NCBI RefSeq assembly: GCF_020520425.1
Contig: NC_079489.1
Coordinates: forward strand, 15,710,001-15,774,000
DNA length: 64,000 nucleotides
Direction of reading: 5' to 3'
DNA from: Spinacia oleracea
Taxonomy: Eukaryota; Streptophyta; Magnoliopsida; Caryophyllales; Amaranthaceae
Numbering within the stretch: position 1 is the first letter of the stretch; every line of letters starts with the position of its first letter. Below, piece by piece: positions 11,828 through 24,121 of this stretch. A model generated the notes under the pieces. The model searched no databases. It was not told where the DNA came from and saw only the letters and a program-made list of their open reading frames with translations. The translations under genes and the position numbers were made by a program.

Positions 11828-13166
11828 TGTTAGGTTATGATACATATGACATTTACATAAATCATGCGGAAACAACCATTAACCCAGGAAACATATTATT
11901 TACACATAATCATTTAGCATAGTTTAGATGCATACTCTTTGTTGCGTGCCTTCCCTAGCTGCGCCCGAACCGAACAAGAACAAGTCTTTTAGGACTCCAA
12001 GTGTCGTCCCTCCGTAGAAAGTCCACAGCACGTCCGGATCCGCCTTAAGATTGACCAACTAGAATCGCCCTTAAGGTACTCAGAAAATTCGGCACTTTTG
12101 GGGCAAGATGGGTTTTAATTTTCTCTCAAAAAACTCACTTTTGAATACTTTGAAACTTGTATATAAATTATGACCCCTAGGCCTTTATTTATAGAGTTAT
12201 GGAAAAGGAATCGTAATCCTAGTAGGATGCGAATTAATTGGAATTAGAATTCTACATGAATTCTACTTAATCAATTTATCCAATAGGAATAGACATTTAA
12301 TCATACACTGACTCTTGCAGATTCAGGAATCTCGCATGAGCTCAAACTCACACACACACGGCAGCCACAAGGGCTGCCCACGCATGCGAGCAGCAGCCCA
12401 CGCAGCGCGGCCCACGCATGCGCGGCCTTGTGCGCGCTGGGCTGTGGCGTGCGTGCTTGCTGGGCGATGGCCTGGCTTCGTGCTGGGCCTTCGTCCGGCA
12501 GGCCTCGTCCGATGCTAATTCGTACGATACGCTTCCGATTAAATTTCCATTTCCGGAATCTATTTCCGATACGAACAATATTTAATATTTCCGATTCCGG
12601 AATTAATTTCCGTTTCGAACAAATATTTAATATTTCCGTTTCCGGAATTATTTTCCGATTCCGGTAATATTTCCGATTCTGACAATATTTCCGTTTCCGG
12701 CAATATTTCCGATTCTGGTAATATTTCCATTTCCAACAATATTTTCCGATACGTACCATGTTTCCGTTTCCGGCAACATCTACGACTTGGATAATATTCA
12801 TATTTCCGATACGATCCATATTTCCGTTTCCGGCAATATCATCGTTTCCGGAGTATTCATTTCTTGCCTGTGACGATCTTAGCTCCCACTGAAACCAAGA
12901 TCCGTCGGTTCCGAATATTCATAGATGGAGTATTTAATGCCATTAAATACTTGATCCGTTTACGTACTATTTGTGTGACCCTACGGGTTCAGTCAAGAGT
13001 AAGCTGTGGATTAATATCATTAATTCCACTTGAACTGAAGCGGCCTCTAGCTAGGCATTCAGCTCACTTGATCTCACTGAATTATTAACTTGTTAATTAA
13101 TACTGAACCGCATTTATTAGACTTAACATAGAATGCATACTTGGACCAAGGGCATTATTTCCTTCA
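11828..13166 (-). repeat. 5' LTR of Copia-1
   Basis: It is 1339 bp. The sequence read matches the 3' LTR at 2833-4127 apart from 44 extra bp around 12566-12610 in the TTTCCG array. On the minus strand a TATA box (TCTATAAATA) at 12186-12195 is the likely transcription start signal of the element. Confidence 0.9.
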
Positions 13167-13171
13167 TACGT

Positions 13172-14209
13172 ACCTTGTATAAACAACTAATAGGCCACTT
13201 TAACACTTTCAAATATCGCCTAAAGAGAGTTCTCCGCCTAAAACAACCAACAAATAATCCCAATCAATTTCTAATCATTCGCAACCATAATAAAGCATTC
13301 TAAATGCATCCTAAACATATTTAGAACCTTCCCCAATATCAAAACTTGAATATTTGATTTCCTAGCATCATAATTATTGAATTAGTGATTGAAATTCGTT
13401 GAAAACTCTTTGCAAACATCGTACTTTAAATTTCCAGCAATATAAACTTGTTCAAAACTTCGCCAATGCCAATTTGACATGCCTAGAACGTTGAAACAAT
13501 AATTTTAATAATCCACAATCGTCCTACCATGATTTAAAATCATTAAAACCTTAAAAATTCATACTTAAATAATTAAAACCATTATTTCAATCAAATTGTA
13601 TAATCTAAAAATTAATAATTTAATTATGCAAAACATGAAATATGAAATTCATAACTAACTCATAATAACTATAACTTAATTCAAGAAAAACATGAATTAT
13701 GGTAATAAAATATAAATTAAAATAGGGTTTGAGAAATAACCAAAAGAGAGAGACGAAAGGATGGCCGGACAGTGGTGGCGCGGCGCTGGGAAGCGGTCCT
13801 GGGCAGTCGGTGGTGGCGTGGCTGGCGGCTGCACGGTGGGTGATGGTGGTTGTAGTTGGCGTGAGCAAGGAAACACACGTAGAGGAGAACGAAAAGGAGT
13901 GTTGGTGCTTCGCGAAGGAGAAGGGAGAGGGCCAACTGCTGGTGTTGGTTGGTTGGCGGGAGCGACGGCGTGCAGGTGGCGGGTGTCTGTCGCAGCAAAC
14001 GAACATAAGCATTAAGGAGGAGAGAAACGAAAGGGAGAAGGAAAATCGAAGGAGAAAAGGAGGAAGATGAATTTACCGGCGAGGAAGGTTGCACGCCACG
14101 GAGGAGGAGTGTCTGAGGTGGTTGGCCGGCGGCGTGAGGGATAGCAACAAGGAGGGCGGCGATGGCTGAAGCAGTTTGCTTGCTTTTCACGTTAATCGGA
14201 GGAGAGGAG
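13172..14209 (-). other. Middle segment of solo LTR A between the two copia insertions
   Basis: It is collinear on the minus strand with about 46600-47690 of copy B, joined by the TACGT and AGGAG duplications. The last 450 bp are GC-richer and contain proline-rich or alanine-rich frames in both strands, as in copy B at 46500-46930. No independent gene is supported. Confidence 0.75.
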
Positions 14210-15605
14210 TGTTAGGTTATGATTCATATGACAAAACATAAATCATGCGGAAAAACCATAAAGCCAGGAAAGCATATTATTTACACATCATCATTTAGCA
14301 TAGTTTAGATGCATACACTTTGTTGCGTGCCCTCCCTAGCTGCGCCCGAACCGAAAAAGAACAAGTCTTTAGGACTCCAAGTGTCGTCCCTCCGTAGATA
14401 GTCCACAGCACGTCCGGATCCGCCTTAAGCTTGACCAACTAGGATCGCCCTTAAGGTACTTAGAATTTTCGGCTATTGTAGGCAATTATGTGACTGAATT
14501 TTTGCTCTCAAAAATCACTTTGAATACTTGAATACTTCAATTGTTGCGTATAAATTATGACCCTAGGCACCTATTTATAGAGGTATGGAAAAGGAACTGG
14601 AATCCAATTAGGATACGAATTAATTAAACTAGAATCCCAATAGAATTCTTATTTAATTAATTCATCCTTTTAGGTTTAGGAATTTAATCATATGTCGAAA
14701 CCTGATAGCTTTAGGATTCGTATAGCACACAAACACACACACGCACGCACAGCAGCCCACGAGGGGCGCCATGCGCGCGCGCGCAGCCCGCGAGCTCGCA
14801 GCCCATTGCCACGAGGCCCACACGCTGCCGCAGCCTTGGCGCGCGCTGGGCCTGCCTTGCGGTGGGCCTGGCGCAGCCTTGGCTGGTACGTTGTGGCGCG
14901 CTGGCTTGCTGGGCGATGGCCCGGCTTCGTGCTGGGCCTTCGTCTGGCAGGCCTCGTTCGATGCTAATTCGTACGATACGCTTCCGATTAATTTCCCGAT
15001 TCCGGAATTCATTTCCGATACGAACAATATTTAATATTTCCGATTCCGGAATTAATTTCCGTTTCGAACAAATATTTAATATTTCCGTTTCCGGAATTAT
15101 TTTCCGATTCCGATAATATTTCCGATTCTGACAATATTTCCGTTTCCGGCAATATTTCCGATTCCGGCAATATTTCCATTTCCGATAATATTTTCCGATA
15201 CGTACCATGTTTCCGTTTCCGGCAACATCTACGACTTGGATAATATTTATATTTCCGATACGATCCATATTTCCGTTTCCGGCAATATCATCGTTTCCGG
15301 AGTATTCATTTCTTGCCTGTGACGATCTCAGCTCCCACTGAAACCAAGATCCGTCGATTCCGAATATCCATAGATTGAGTATTTAATTCCATTAAATACT
15401 TGATCCGTTTACTTACTATTTGTGTGACCCTACGGGTTCAGTCAAGAGTAAGCTGTGGATTAATATCATTAATTCCACTTGAACTGAAGCGGCCTCTAGC
15501 TAGGCATTCAGCTCACTTGATCTCACTGAATTATTAACTTGTTAATTAATACTGAACCGCACTTATTAGACTTAACATAGAATGCATACTTGGACCAAGG
15601 GCATT
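14210..15605 (-). repeat. 3' LTR of Copia-2 with rearranged edge
   Basis: It starts TGTTAGG at 14210. The inner edge should end GGGCATTATTTCCTTCA. Instead it reads GGGCATT, then repeats AACATAGAATGCATACTTGG from just upstream, then runs into GCACTTAGGGACAAG. The LTR terminus and polypurine tract are lost. A minus-strand TATA box is at 14572-14581. Confidence 0.85.
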
Positions 15606-16487
15606 AACATAGAATGCATACTTGGACCAACCGCACTTAGGGACAAGTGTGCATTTCCTAATTCCTTTGTCGCTCGATGCTTGCTCTTGAACATAAGGTA
15701 AGAGTTGTCATCCTTATTATGTCCAGAGGTGTTCCTCGGTTTCAGAGTTCAACTGATCAAATAAACAGATAATCATAGCCTATGATTCATCCGAGCACGG
15801 TCATGCATGTCACAGTTTCTAGCTCTCCGAGTGGCCTTGTACAACTTTTAAGCATCTCATCCCGATTTATGGGAGGACAATCCCAATCTTGCGATCTTGA
15901 GATTAGACTTCATTTGATAGGTGATTACCTGAGCGTTGCCTTTATAGCCTCCTTTTACGGTGCGACGGTTGGTCAACGCCAAAGCAACCAGTTCTCAAAC
16001 AAGTAATCTTCAAATCACTCAGGTATTGAGGATTTAGTGTCTAATAATTTTAATGAAATTTACTTATGACAGATTTTCATCTCTTACAGTAAAGTTTCAT
16101 AGGTCTTGTCCGATACTAGTCTTCCCAAAGTAAGTATCTATGCAAATGATTATGACATTGCCATGTCCACATAGTTCAAGAAACAGAACTACTAGTCATC
16201 TTGCATTATAATCGTCTAACGTTTTCTATGCGTCCAATTTTATAGAAAACTCCTACTAGGGACCATTTTCAACCTTTGACATTCAAGTTCACTTGATAGA
16301 CATTTCTTAGTCACAGGACTGGTCCTGACAGTCTATCTTGAATATATCGTCAAATTGAAGGGACTCATCATTTAATAAACCACAAATTAAATGGAAAAAT
16401 GAATTCTTTTCATTTATTGTGAATGATTAACCAATAATGTTTTACAAAGATTTAAACTCTAAAACTTTAAAACATTAAACAGGGATA

Positions 16488-19400
16488 TCAAAGCCATTCT
16501 CCAATATGCTTGATTCCCATAGCTGCAGTGTGCGAGTTGTGCTTCGCCTGCGGCAGAGGTTTAGTCAATGGATCTGATATGTTGTCATCAGTTCCAATCT
16601 TGTTTATCTCGACTTCTTTTCTTTCAACGAACTCTCGTAGAAGGTGAAATCTACGAAGTACATGCTTGACTCTCTGGTGGTGTCTAGGCTCCTTTGCCTG
16701 TGCAATAGCTCCGTTATTATCACAATACAGGGCTATTGGTCCTTTAATGGAGGGGACTACACCAAGTTTACCTATGAACTTCCTTAGCCATATAGCTTCC
16801 TTTGCTGCTTCATGTGCAGCAATGTACTCCGCTTCAGTTGTAGAATCCGCAATGGTGCTTTGCTTAGCACTTTTCCAGCTTACTGCACCTCTGTTGAGGC
16901 AGAAGACAAACCCAGACTGTGATCTGAAATCATCTTTGTCGGTTTGGAAACTTGCGTCCGTATAGCCTTTAACAATTAATTCATCATCTCCACCATAGAC
17001 CAGGAAGTCATCTTTGTGCCTTTTCAGGTACTTCAGAATATTCTTGGCAGCAGTCCAATGCGCCTCTCCTGGGTCTGACTGGTATCTGCTCGTAGCACTG
17101 AGTGCGTACGCAACATCCGGGCGTGTACATATCATAGCATACATTATTGAACCAATCAATGATGCATATGGAATCCCATTCATTCGTCTACGCTCATCAA
17201 GTGTTTTTAGGCACTGAGTCTTGCTTAGAGTTATTCCATGAGACATGGGTAGGTAGCCTCGCTTGGACTCTGCCATCTTGAACCTATCAAGCACCTTATT
17301 GATATAAGTGCTTTGACTAAGTCCAATCATCTTTTTAGATCTATCTCTGTAAATCTTGATGCCCAATATGTACTGTGCTTCTCCTAGATCTTTCATCGAA
17401 AAACATTTCCCAAGCCAAATCTTGACAAAGTTCAACATAGGAATGTCATTTCCGATAAGTAATATGTCTTCGACATATAATACTAGGAAAGCAATTTTGC
17501 TCCCACTGACCTTCTTGTATACACAAGATTCGTCTGCGTTCTTGAAGAAACCAAAGTCACTGACTGCTTCATCAAAACGTATATTCCAGCTCCTAGATGC
17601 CTGCTTCAATCCGTAGATTGAAAGATGGAGTCTTTTCGACAGCTTTAGACGGAGCTCTATTTATAGTGAGTGCAGCTGTATTTAGTGCATGTCCCCAAAA
17701 TTCTAATGGAAGTTCGGCCTGACCCATCATTGACCTGACCATGTCTAGCAAGGTTCTGTTCCTCCGTTCCGACACACCGTTACATTGTGGTGTTCCAGGA
17801 GGAGTCAATTCTGATAGAATTCCACATTCTTTCAGATGGTCATCAAATTCATAGCTCAGATATTCACCGCCTCTATCAGACCGCAGTGCCTTAATCTCTG
17901 CTTAATTGATTCTCTACTTCACTCTGAAATTCCTTGAATTTGTTTAAGGATTTAGACTTATGCTTTATTAGGTAGACATAACCATATCTACTGAAGTCAT
18001 CAGTGAAAGTGATAAAGTAGCTGAAACCACCTCTAGCATTTGTACTCATTGGTCCACATACATCTGTATGGATTAAACCCAATAGTTCATTTGCTCTTTC
18101 TCCAACTTTAGAGAAAGGTTGCTTTGTCATTTTGCCAAGTAAACATGATTCACATTTACCATCATCCTCTAAGTCAAATGGTTCTAGAATTCCTTCCTTT
18201 TGAAGTCTTTCTAAGCGTTTCAAGTTTATATGGCCTAATCGACAATGCCACAGATAGGTGAGATCTGAATCATCCTTTTTGGCCTTTTTGGTATTTATGT
18301 TATATACTTGTTTGTCGTGATCTAGTAAATAAAGTCCATTGACTAATCTAGCAGATCCATAAAACATCTCTTTAAAATAAAACGAACAACTATTGTCTTT
18401 TATTAAAAAGGAAAATCCCTTAGCATCTAAGCAAGAAACAGAAATGATGTTTTTAGTAAGACTTGGAACATGGAAACATTCTTCCAGTTCCAAAACTAGC
18501 CCGGAGGGCAACGACAAAAAGTAAGTTCCTACAGCTAATGCAGCAATCCGTGCTCCATTTCCCACTCGTAGGTCGACTTCACCCTTGCTTAACTTTATAC
18601 TTCTTCTTAGTCCCTGTGGATTGGAACATAAGTGTGAGCCACAACCTATATCTAATACCCAAGAAGTTGAATTAGCAAGTATACAGTCTATAACGAAAAT
18701 ACCTGAAAATGGAACGACTGTTCCGTTCTTCTCATCTTCCTTTAGCTTCAAGCAATCTCTCTTCCAATGCCCCTTCTTCTTGCAGTAGAAGCATTCGGAT
18801 TCAGAAGTGGGTTGACTGACCTTCCTCTTTACAGATTTGGCGCCAGTTTGCTTAGTTGGGCTGGCCTTGTTGCCACCTTTCTTAGCATTCCTCTTCTTTC
18901 CAGATTTCTTGAACTTGCCCCCACGCACCATAAGCACATCCTGCTTATCACTTTTGAGCGTCTTTTCAGCGGTTGTCAGCATACCGTGAAGCTCAGTGAG
19001 CGTTTTGTCCAGACTATTCATACTGTAGTTCAGTTTGAATTGATCATACCCGCTATGAAGAGAATGGAGGATGGTGTCTATAGCCATTTCCTGAGAAAAT
19101 TGCTGATCCAGCCGACTCATATTCTCAATGAGTCCAATCATTTTGAGAACATGTGGACTTACGGGCTCGCCTTTCTTAAGCTTGGTCTCAAGAATTTGCC
19201 TATGAGTCTCGAATCTTTCGACTCGAGCCAGATCTTGGAACATGTTCTTCAACTCACTGATGATTGTGAAAGCATCTGAGTTGATGAACGTTTTCTGCAG
19301 ATCTGCACTCATGGTGGCGAGCATTAGACATTTCACATCCTTGTTGGCATCAATCCAACGATTGAGGGCTGCCTGAGTGACCCCGTCGCCTGTGGCTTCG

Positions 19401-19543
19401 GGCATCGCCTCTTCTAGGACATACTCCTTTTCTTCCTGCATAAGAACTATTTGCAAGTTCCTTTGCCAGTCAAGGAAGTTTTTCCCGTTCAACTTCTCCT
19501 TCTCGAGAATTGATCGAATGTTGAATGAATTGTTGTTTGCCAT
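16488..19543 (-). pseudogene. Broken Gag-Pol polyprotein of Copia-2
   Basis: Gag, protease and the start of integrase are open from Met at 19543 to a stop at 17891. A 2-bp loss near 17895, relative to Copia-1, shifts the frame. A further integrase piece with the NGVSERRNR motif lies at 17640-17808. At about 17620 it joins directly to RT sequence, because about 0.9 kb (the Copia-1 region 6130-7037) is missing. The rest of RT and RNase H is open from 17609 to 16488. The protease motif is DIG instead of DTG, and the RT motif is YVED instead of YVDD. Zinc knuckle and RNase H motifs are retained. The gene cannot make an active polyprotein. Confidence 0.93.
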
Positions 19544-20804
19544 ATTTAAAACTGCAATTGAAAAGAATAAACAAATAAATAACCATTCACAGTTTCTCTT
19601 AATAAACTTAAATTCTAGCATACATGCATAATTCAATGTTCATTAAGCATTTTATTCAAGTTATGTGTTCCGGCAGGTGTGAATAAAATGATTCCAAGAT
19701 CCTAAAATCATTGAAGAACTAAGCACAGTTTGTCGACTCAATTCTAAAACATCTTAGGTAAGCAAAAGCCTTTTGCTAATAGTCTAGAAACTATTCTTGG
19801 TTGATAGGTACGTCTAAGAACTTATTAGGTAAACCTATCGATTTTTCCACGACATAAAAGGACTCCTTACTTATATCGTTGAGTTTCACCAAAACTAACA
19901 TGTACTCACAATTATTTGTGTACCTTGCCCCTTTAGGACCAATAAGTAACACCTCGCTGAGCGAAAACTATTACTAGATTGATGTAAAGGATATCCAAGC
20001 AAGTGTATATTTTGGCATGGCACCTTTTAACTCAATTTTTAAGTTTGGAACTTAAGGCTCTTACTATGTTGGTTAGATTTTAAGTGAACTAAAATCCTTA
20101 ATCATGCAACATAATCAAGCTTTTGATCTCATGCATTTTAAGACATATTTAAAAGCAATAAATAACTTAAAACATGCATAAGATAAATGTGATCTAGTAT
20201 GGCCCCGACTTCATCTTGAAGCTTTAACTTCAAAGTCCGTCTTGAAAATCTCCGTGGGAGGCACCATTTTCTTCAAATAGGATAAGCTATAATTAAAACT
20301 AATTACAACTATTTGATGGTACGCAGACCATATTTGAATTGAAAAACAATTTTGGCACTTTAGACCAATTACATTCAAATTAATGGTACGCAGACCATAT
20401 TTTCTATACTATTTGGGCCATACTAGTCACTTCATAACCTGCAAAACAGTACATATACAATATATACCATTCACCCATTCATTATCATGAATGGCCCACA
20501 TAGCTGGTTAGTAAAACACATTATGAATCACATAAACATTTGCAGCAATTAATCAAGGGCACCAATAATCTATAAATTATTCAGTCCTTATTAATTCTAA
20601 TCAAGTTGTTTTAACCTTAAGGATTTGTAGACCTAATCAAGAGTTTATGACTAAAAGGGGCTCCCACTTAAACCAATAAATTCATATGCTTTACTAATTT
20701 TAAACATAAAAATGTATTTCTAGTCTAACCGGAAACATACAAATTTAATTAAAATTTAAAGCTCATATAAATTTATAATTGAATCCATATCTAGGGTTTT
20801 TTCA
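19544..20804 (-). other. Copia-2 leader, gag-proximal part
   Basis: It is collinear and nearly identical with 8958-10190 of Copia-1, including two copies of GGTACGCAGACCATATTT. No gene is supported. Confidence 0.7.
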
Positions 20805-20891
20805 TGAAATGCCCCTGAGGTTTGTAAGAATGCACCAAATACCCTCGCGTCTTTTGAATCACATATTATACCCCTATCTTTGCCTAAGTTT
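20805..20891 (+). repeat. Left terminal inverted repeat of the MULE-like element
   Basis: It pairs with 22484-22570 with only a few mismatches, for example TTTGTAAG against TTTGCAAG. Confidence 0.85.
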
Positions 20892-21626
20892 GCACCAAAT
20901 ACCACTAATCCGACCTTCCGTTAGTCCTCCGTTAAGTCATGTTTATAATTCATCACATGCCCCTATTTATAAACTAATTGCACAATATACACCTATTTGT
21001 AAACTTATTTGCACCAAATACCCAAATTGCAATGCAAGCCGTATATAAATCATCTTTAATGATGCAATGCAAGCCTTGCTACTGTGAAAAAATATATAAT
21101 TTGAAGAGTAACAAGCTTCAGACCAATTCAATCTCAGCAATCATTGACACATGGGAAGGTGGGACATTGATGGAAGCATGACATATCCGAAGTTCAAGTT
21201 CAACACCTACTTGATTTTTTAGATGCAAGCATAATTAAATGATATCAATATCACCTTACGACCTGATTTGTAACACCCACAGGCAATCAGGCATCATCAT
21301 TATGTAATCAATGTGACCAATTTATAGCAAAGCAAATTGGGAAATAAGCACGAGTAACTGGAATCAATTTGATAACTAATGATTTCTTCATTAAGAAGCA
21401 GATAAAGAATAAGAATTAATCTGAAGTTCAAACATAAACAAATCTTAGGAATTACTGGTACTTTACTGAATTGATAAGGACAAATCAGGATTATAAGCGC
21501 CTGAATTACAATAGCTGGACACATATTCAATGACTTTCGATATTAGGAAGAAACAGAGCAAAAACAGAGAGAAAACACAGGGGATTACTAAAAACTGATG
21601 GCCATCCGAGTTACACCAAAGGTTTT

Positions 21627-21905
21627 TCAGATATTTAACCAAATCACAAAGGCTTTGAGTTCTTCTCCATCTCCCTTACCCGTTTTACCTCTTACTTTCG
21701 ATGAAAAACCGAAGCTGAAATCGGAACCGGAACCGGAACCTTGATTTTGAGGATACCCAGAAGCTCTTCTTCCATCTAAGCTTTTCTTCCTCCTCAATTC
21801 ATCGAATCTCTTCTTCCTCTTCAATTCTTGATTTTGAGGATACCCAGAAGTTGTTTTCAAGTTTTCAAACACAAAATTGATAAGATCAGTGTTCAATCTA
21901 AACAT
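21627..21905 (-). pseudogene. Unidentified captured fragment in the MULE
   Basis: A 92-residue frame starts MFRLNTDLINFVFENLK and carries SGYPQNQ twice, produced by a short direct repeat in the DNA (21745-21760 and 21833-21850). The C-terminal half is Ser/Gly/Lys-rich. No family is recognised. Codon-like composition and position beside the lipase fragment suggest captured sequence, but it may be noncoding. Confidence 0.3.
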
Positions 21906-21995
21906 GGCATCAATTGATCTTGTGGTTGATATGGGTATTTGGGTTATGCGGTCAAGATTTCTTGAGGTTTCTGGGTTGGGTTTCTCCAGGCGATT

Positions 21996-22265
21996 TTAGG
22001 GTCTGTTAAAGACAATTTTTATGAACAATTTGTTGCAGGAAAAGATTTGAAGGAAACCAGTACTAATCGTTTCAAACCAAGTCGATGGAGCTTGCGCAGG
22101 CCGCCGAGAAATCTTCCTCTGAATCGATCGACTCGAGGTTGATTCACCAACATTACTACTCCGATCATCGCTGCGGTCCTCCTCTTTTGCCGATAATCGT
22201 CGATTTAAAAGTACATAAATCACCAAAAACGCTCCGACGGCCGTCGCCAATGCTTCCGTCGCCAT
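21996..22265 (-). pseudogene. Captured first exon resembling a plant class-3 lipase
   Basis: A minus-strand frame begins MATEALATAVGAFLVIYVLL, a short hydrophobic segment, followed by an acidic/Ser-rich linker and then RRPAQAPSTWFETIST near residue 65. From memory of the family, plant sn1-specific diacylglycerol-lipase-like (class-3 lipase) proteins begin with a hydrophobic segment and carry a conserved QAP-TW-ETIST motif before the lipase domain. The similarity stops at ETIST, which fits an exon end or capture breakpoint. The GXSXG catalytic region is absent, so no enzyme can be made. The upstream sequence 22266-22380 may be the captured 5' UTR. Confidence 0.5.
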
Positions 22266-22483
22266 CTCCGATCAAAACTCCAATAAAGCCCTCCCTTTTT
22301 AATCAAAATTTTCCAAATCCAATTCATGGATGAGATAGAAATCGAGGTTTCAAGGAGAGAGAAGATGCAAGGGTTTATCAGTTGGAAATTTGGAATTAAT
22401 GTCAAATAACATGCATTAAGGGCAAAATGGTAAACTGCAGCTAACGGAAGACTAACGTCCGTTAACTCTAAGTGCATTTCATG

Positions 22484-22570
22484 AAACTTAGGCAAAAATA
22501 GGGGTATATTATGTGATTCAAAAGACGCGAGGGTATTTGGTGCATTCTTGCAAACCTCAGGGGCATTTCA
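22484..22570 (-). repeat. Right terminal inverted repeat of the MULE-like element
   Basis: This is the inverted partner of 20805-20891. The outer end is GGGGCATTTCA. Confidence 0.85.
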
Positions 22571-22744
22571 GTCGTATTTAAATTAATTCATGATTTTAAT
22601 TTTAGTAAAATAATTAGAATAAATAAAATTTATTATAATTACAATATTCAAAATTAAAATCCAAGAAAATAATTTAAATTATTAATTTTAAAATTAATTA
22701 AAATTACGTAAACTGAAAATTTCAAATTAAATTTTCAAAACGAT

Positions 22745-23345
22745 CTAATCGCAACGCAACAATCCCACGCAACGCACGCCCATGGGCCACACGCACACAG
22801 CCATCGCTGGCCATGTGCGCGCAGCCCATGCGTTGCGTCGCATTGCTGCTGCTCACCATCGCAAGGCATCACGCGAGCTGGTGCTCGCTGCGCGCGCCAG
22901 CGCTCGATGTACGCGAGCCATCGCTCGCTGCGCGCCCCAGCGCTCGATTTATGCGAGCCATCGCTCGCTGCGCGCCTGCCTTTCCCGCACGCGAGCTTGC
23001 GCTCATCGCACGAGGCAGCAGTATGCGAGCTGGCGCTCGCTGCGCGCGAGCCATCGACGCTGTGCGTAGCGCTCGTGGCACGCGAGCTTGCGCTCGCTGC
23101 GCGCGAGGCTCCGCATGCTTGCGCGAGGCAGTGCGCGCTGTGGCGCAGCACGCTTGCTGCCCACACGCGACTGCTCGTGCCTTGCTATCGCCCTTGTCCA
23201 CACGCCCATTGCTCACAGCCCACGACACAAGGCAGGGCTGCTGCCTTGTGCTCGTGCACCATGCCCTTGCTCGCTGCATTCGTACCGCATGGGCGACGAG
23301 CTCCCTTGCTCGTCGTCGCATGCCCGCACTATACAACACCCCTTA
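22745..23345 (-). repeat. GC-rich hairpin-prone array in the Copia-2 leader
   Basis: It is the counterpart of 10405-11050, with units such as GCGAGCCATCGCTCGCTGCG, but with a different unit number and order. The Arg/Ala-rich frames here are compositional. Confidence 0.7.
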
Positions 23346-24106
23346 AGGGTAACACGTAGCGTCCATTGCTTTGTGCGTGCAAGTTATATGAGCGAGTCGC
23401 ATAAAAATTAAAAATTTATATTCAAAATTAATGACAAATCAATAAGTAATATTAATTTCATAATTTTAGGGCGAAAAATCGAAAATTTATTATTTAATTG
23501 ATTTCCGATTAACATGGATTCAAGTCTAGGTCATAAAAATTTAAAATTTAACATAAATTTACAATTTTTATGGTGGTTTTTAATCATAGGTATCTAATTA
23601 AATTATAACTAATTATGAAAATCAAATTAATTCTAAATTATTCCAATTTTCAACAAATTAATCATAATTACAAATTAGATTGCATAATTAACAAGGCTAG
23701 GCATTCAAACTTGTTAAACATATACAGTAGGTCAATCAAAAATTCAAGATTTATCAACAAGAATCGCAAATATTTAATTTAACATCTTAAATTTACGAAA
23801 TTTTGCATTCGAAAAACTAAAACCTTCGAAAAGTCATAGTTAGGCTTCGAATTTGAGAATTCTGGGTTCGGCCGAAAATTATCATTTTTGTCAAAATGTT
23901 AGAATGCCTTTTACATGCGGAATTGACACAAAAATCACTCGATTTGGATGAGTAACGAAAAACTGCCGAAAAACTGCGTACGTATAATTAAATAAACGCA
24001 ATTTGCAATTAATTAACAATTACGAAAATTAATCACCCCTTTTAATTCTTGCAAATTTGTAATATTTAACCATGTTCATGCAATTTAGATTATGAAAATA
24101 ATAAGA

Positions 24107-24120
24107 GGCTCGTGATACCA
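24107..24120 (-). promoter_or_regulatory. Primer binding site of Copia-2
   Basis: TGGTATCACGAGCC on the minus strand, next to the 5' LTR terminus, is identical to the Copia-1 site. Confidence 0.7.
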
Positions 24121-24121
24121 C

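Larger units (their letters stand above)
2833..13166 (-). mobile_element. Copia-1: full-length Ty1-copia LTR retrotransposon
   Basis: The 10.3-kb element is transcribed on the minus strand and inserted in solo LTR A. TSD TACGT lies at 2828-2832 and 13167-13171. On the minus strand the order is 5' LTR (13166-11828), methionine-tRNA-like primer site, a long leader, one gag-pol frame, polypurine tract, 3' LTR (4127-2833). LTR ends are TGAAGGAAAT...CCTAACA. The two LTRs look identical where compared except for a 44-bp indel, so the insertion is recent. All five protein domains are present in a single frame, so this may be an autonomous copy, although the protease motif carries an unusual residue. 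Confidence 0.93.
20805..22570. mobile_element. MULE-like (Pack-MULE) element nested in the Copia-2 leader
   Basis: Near-perfect inverted repeats of about 87 bp lie at 20805-20891 and 22484-22570. Both begin TGAAATGCCCCTGAGGTTTG. A weaker inverted stretch follows (CTTCCGTTAGTC and CCGTTAA near 20915-20935, with partners near 22440-22465). Copia-1 lacks the insert at the matching point near 10195, so it arrived after the two copies diverged. The flanks do not show a clean 9-bp duplication; about 15 bp of the Copia-1 sequence is missing at the junction. There is no transposase inside, only host-like sequence. Long TIRs with captured gene sequence suggest a Pack-MULE. The superfamily is inferred. 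Confidence 0.7.

Noticed and set aside
13620..14190. Proline/serine-rich frames on the minus strand, one with a signal-peptide-like start
   Set aside because: Located in a solo LTR segment; the matching frame in copy B (46396-46980) is different in phase and sequence.
22735..23411. Arg/Ala-rich frames in the second copia copy
   Set aside because: Same repeat as above; frames are not conserved between the two copies.
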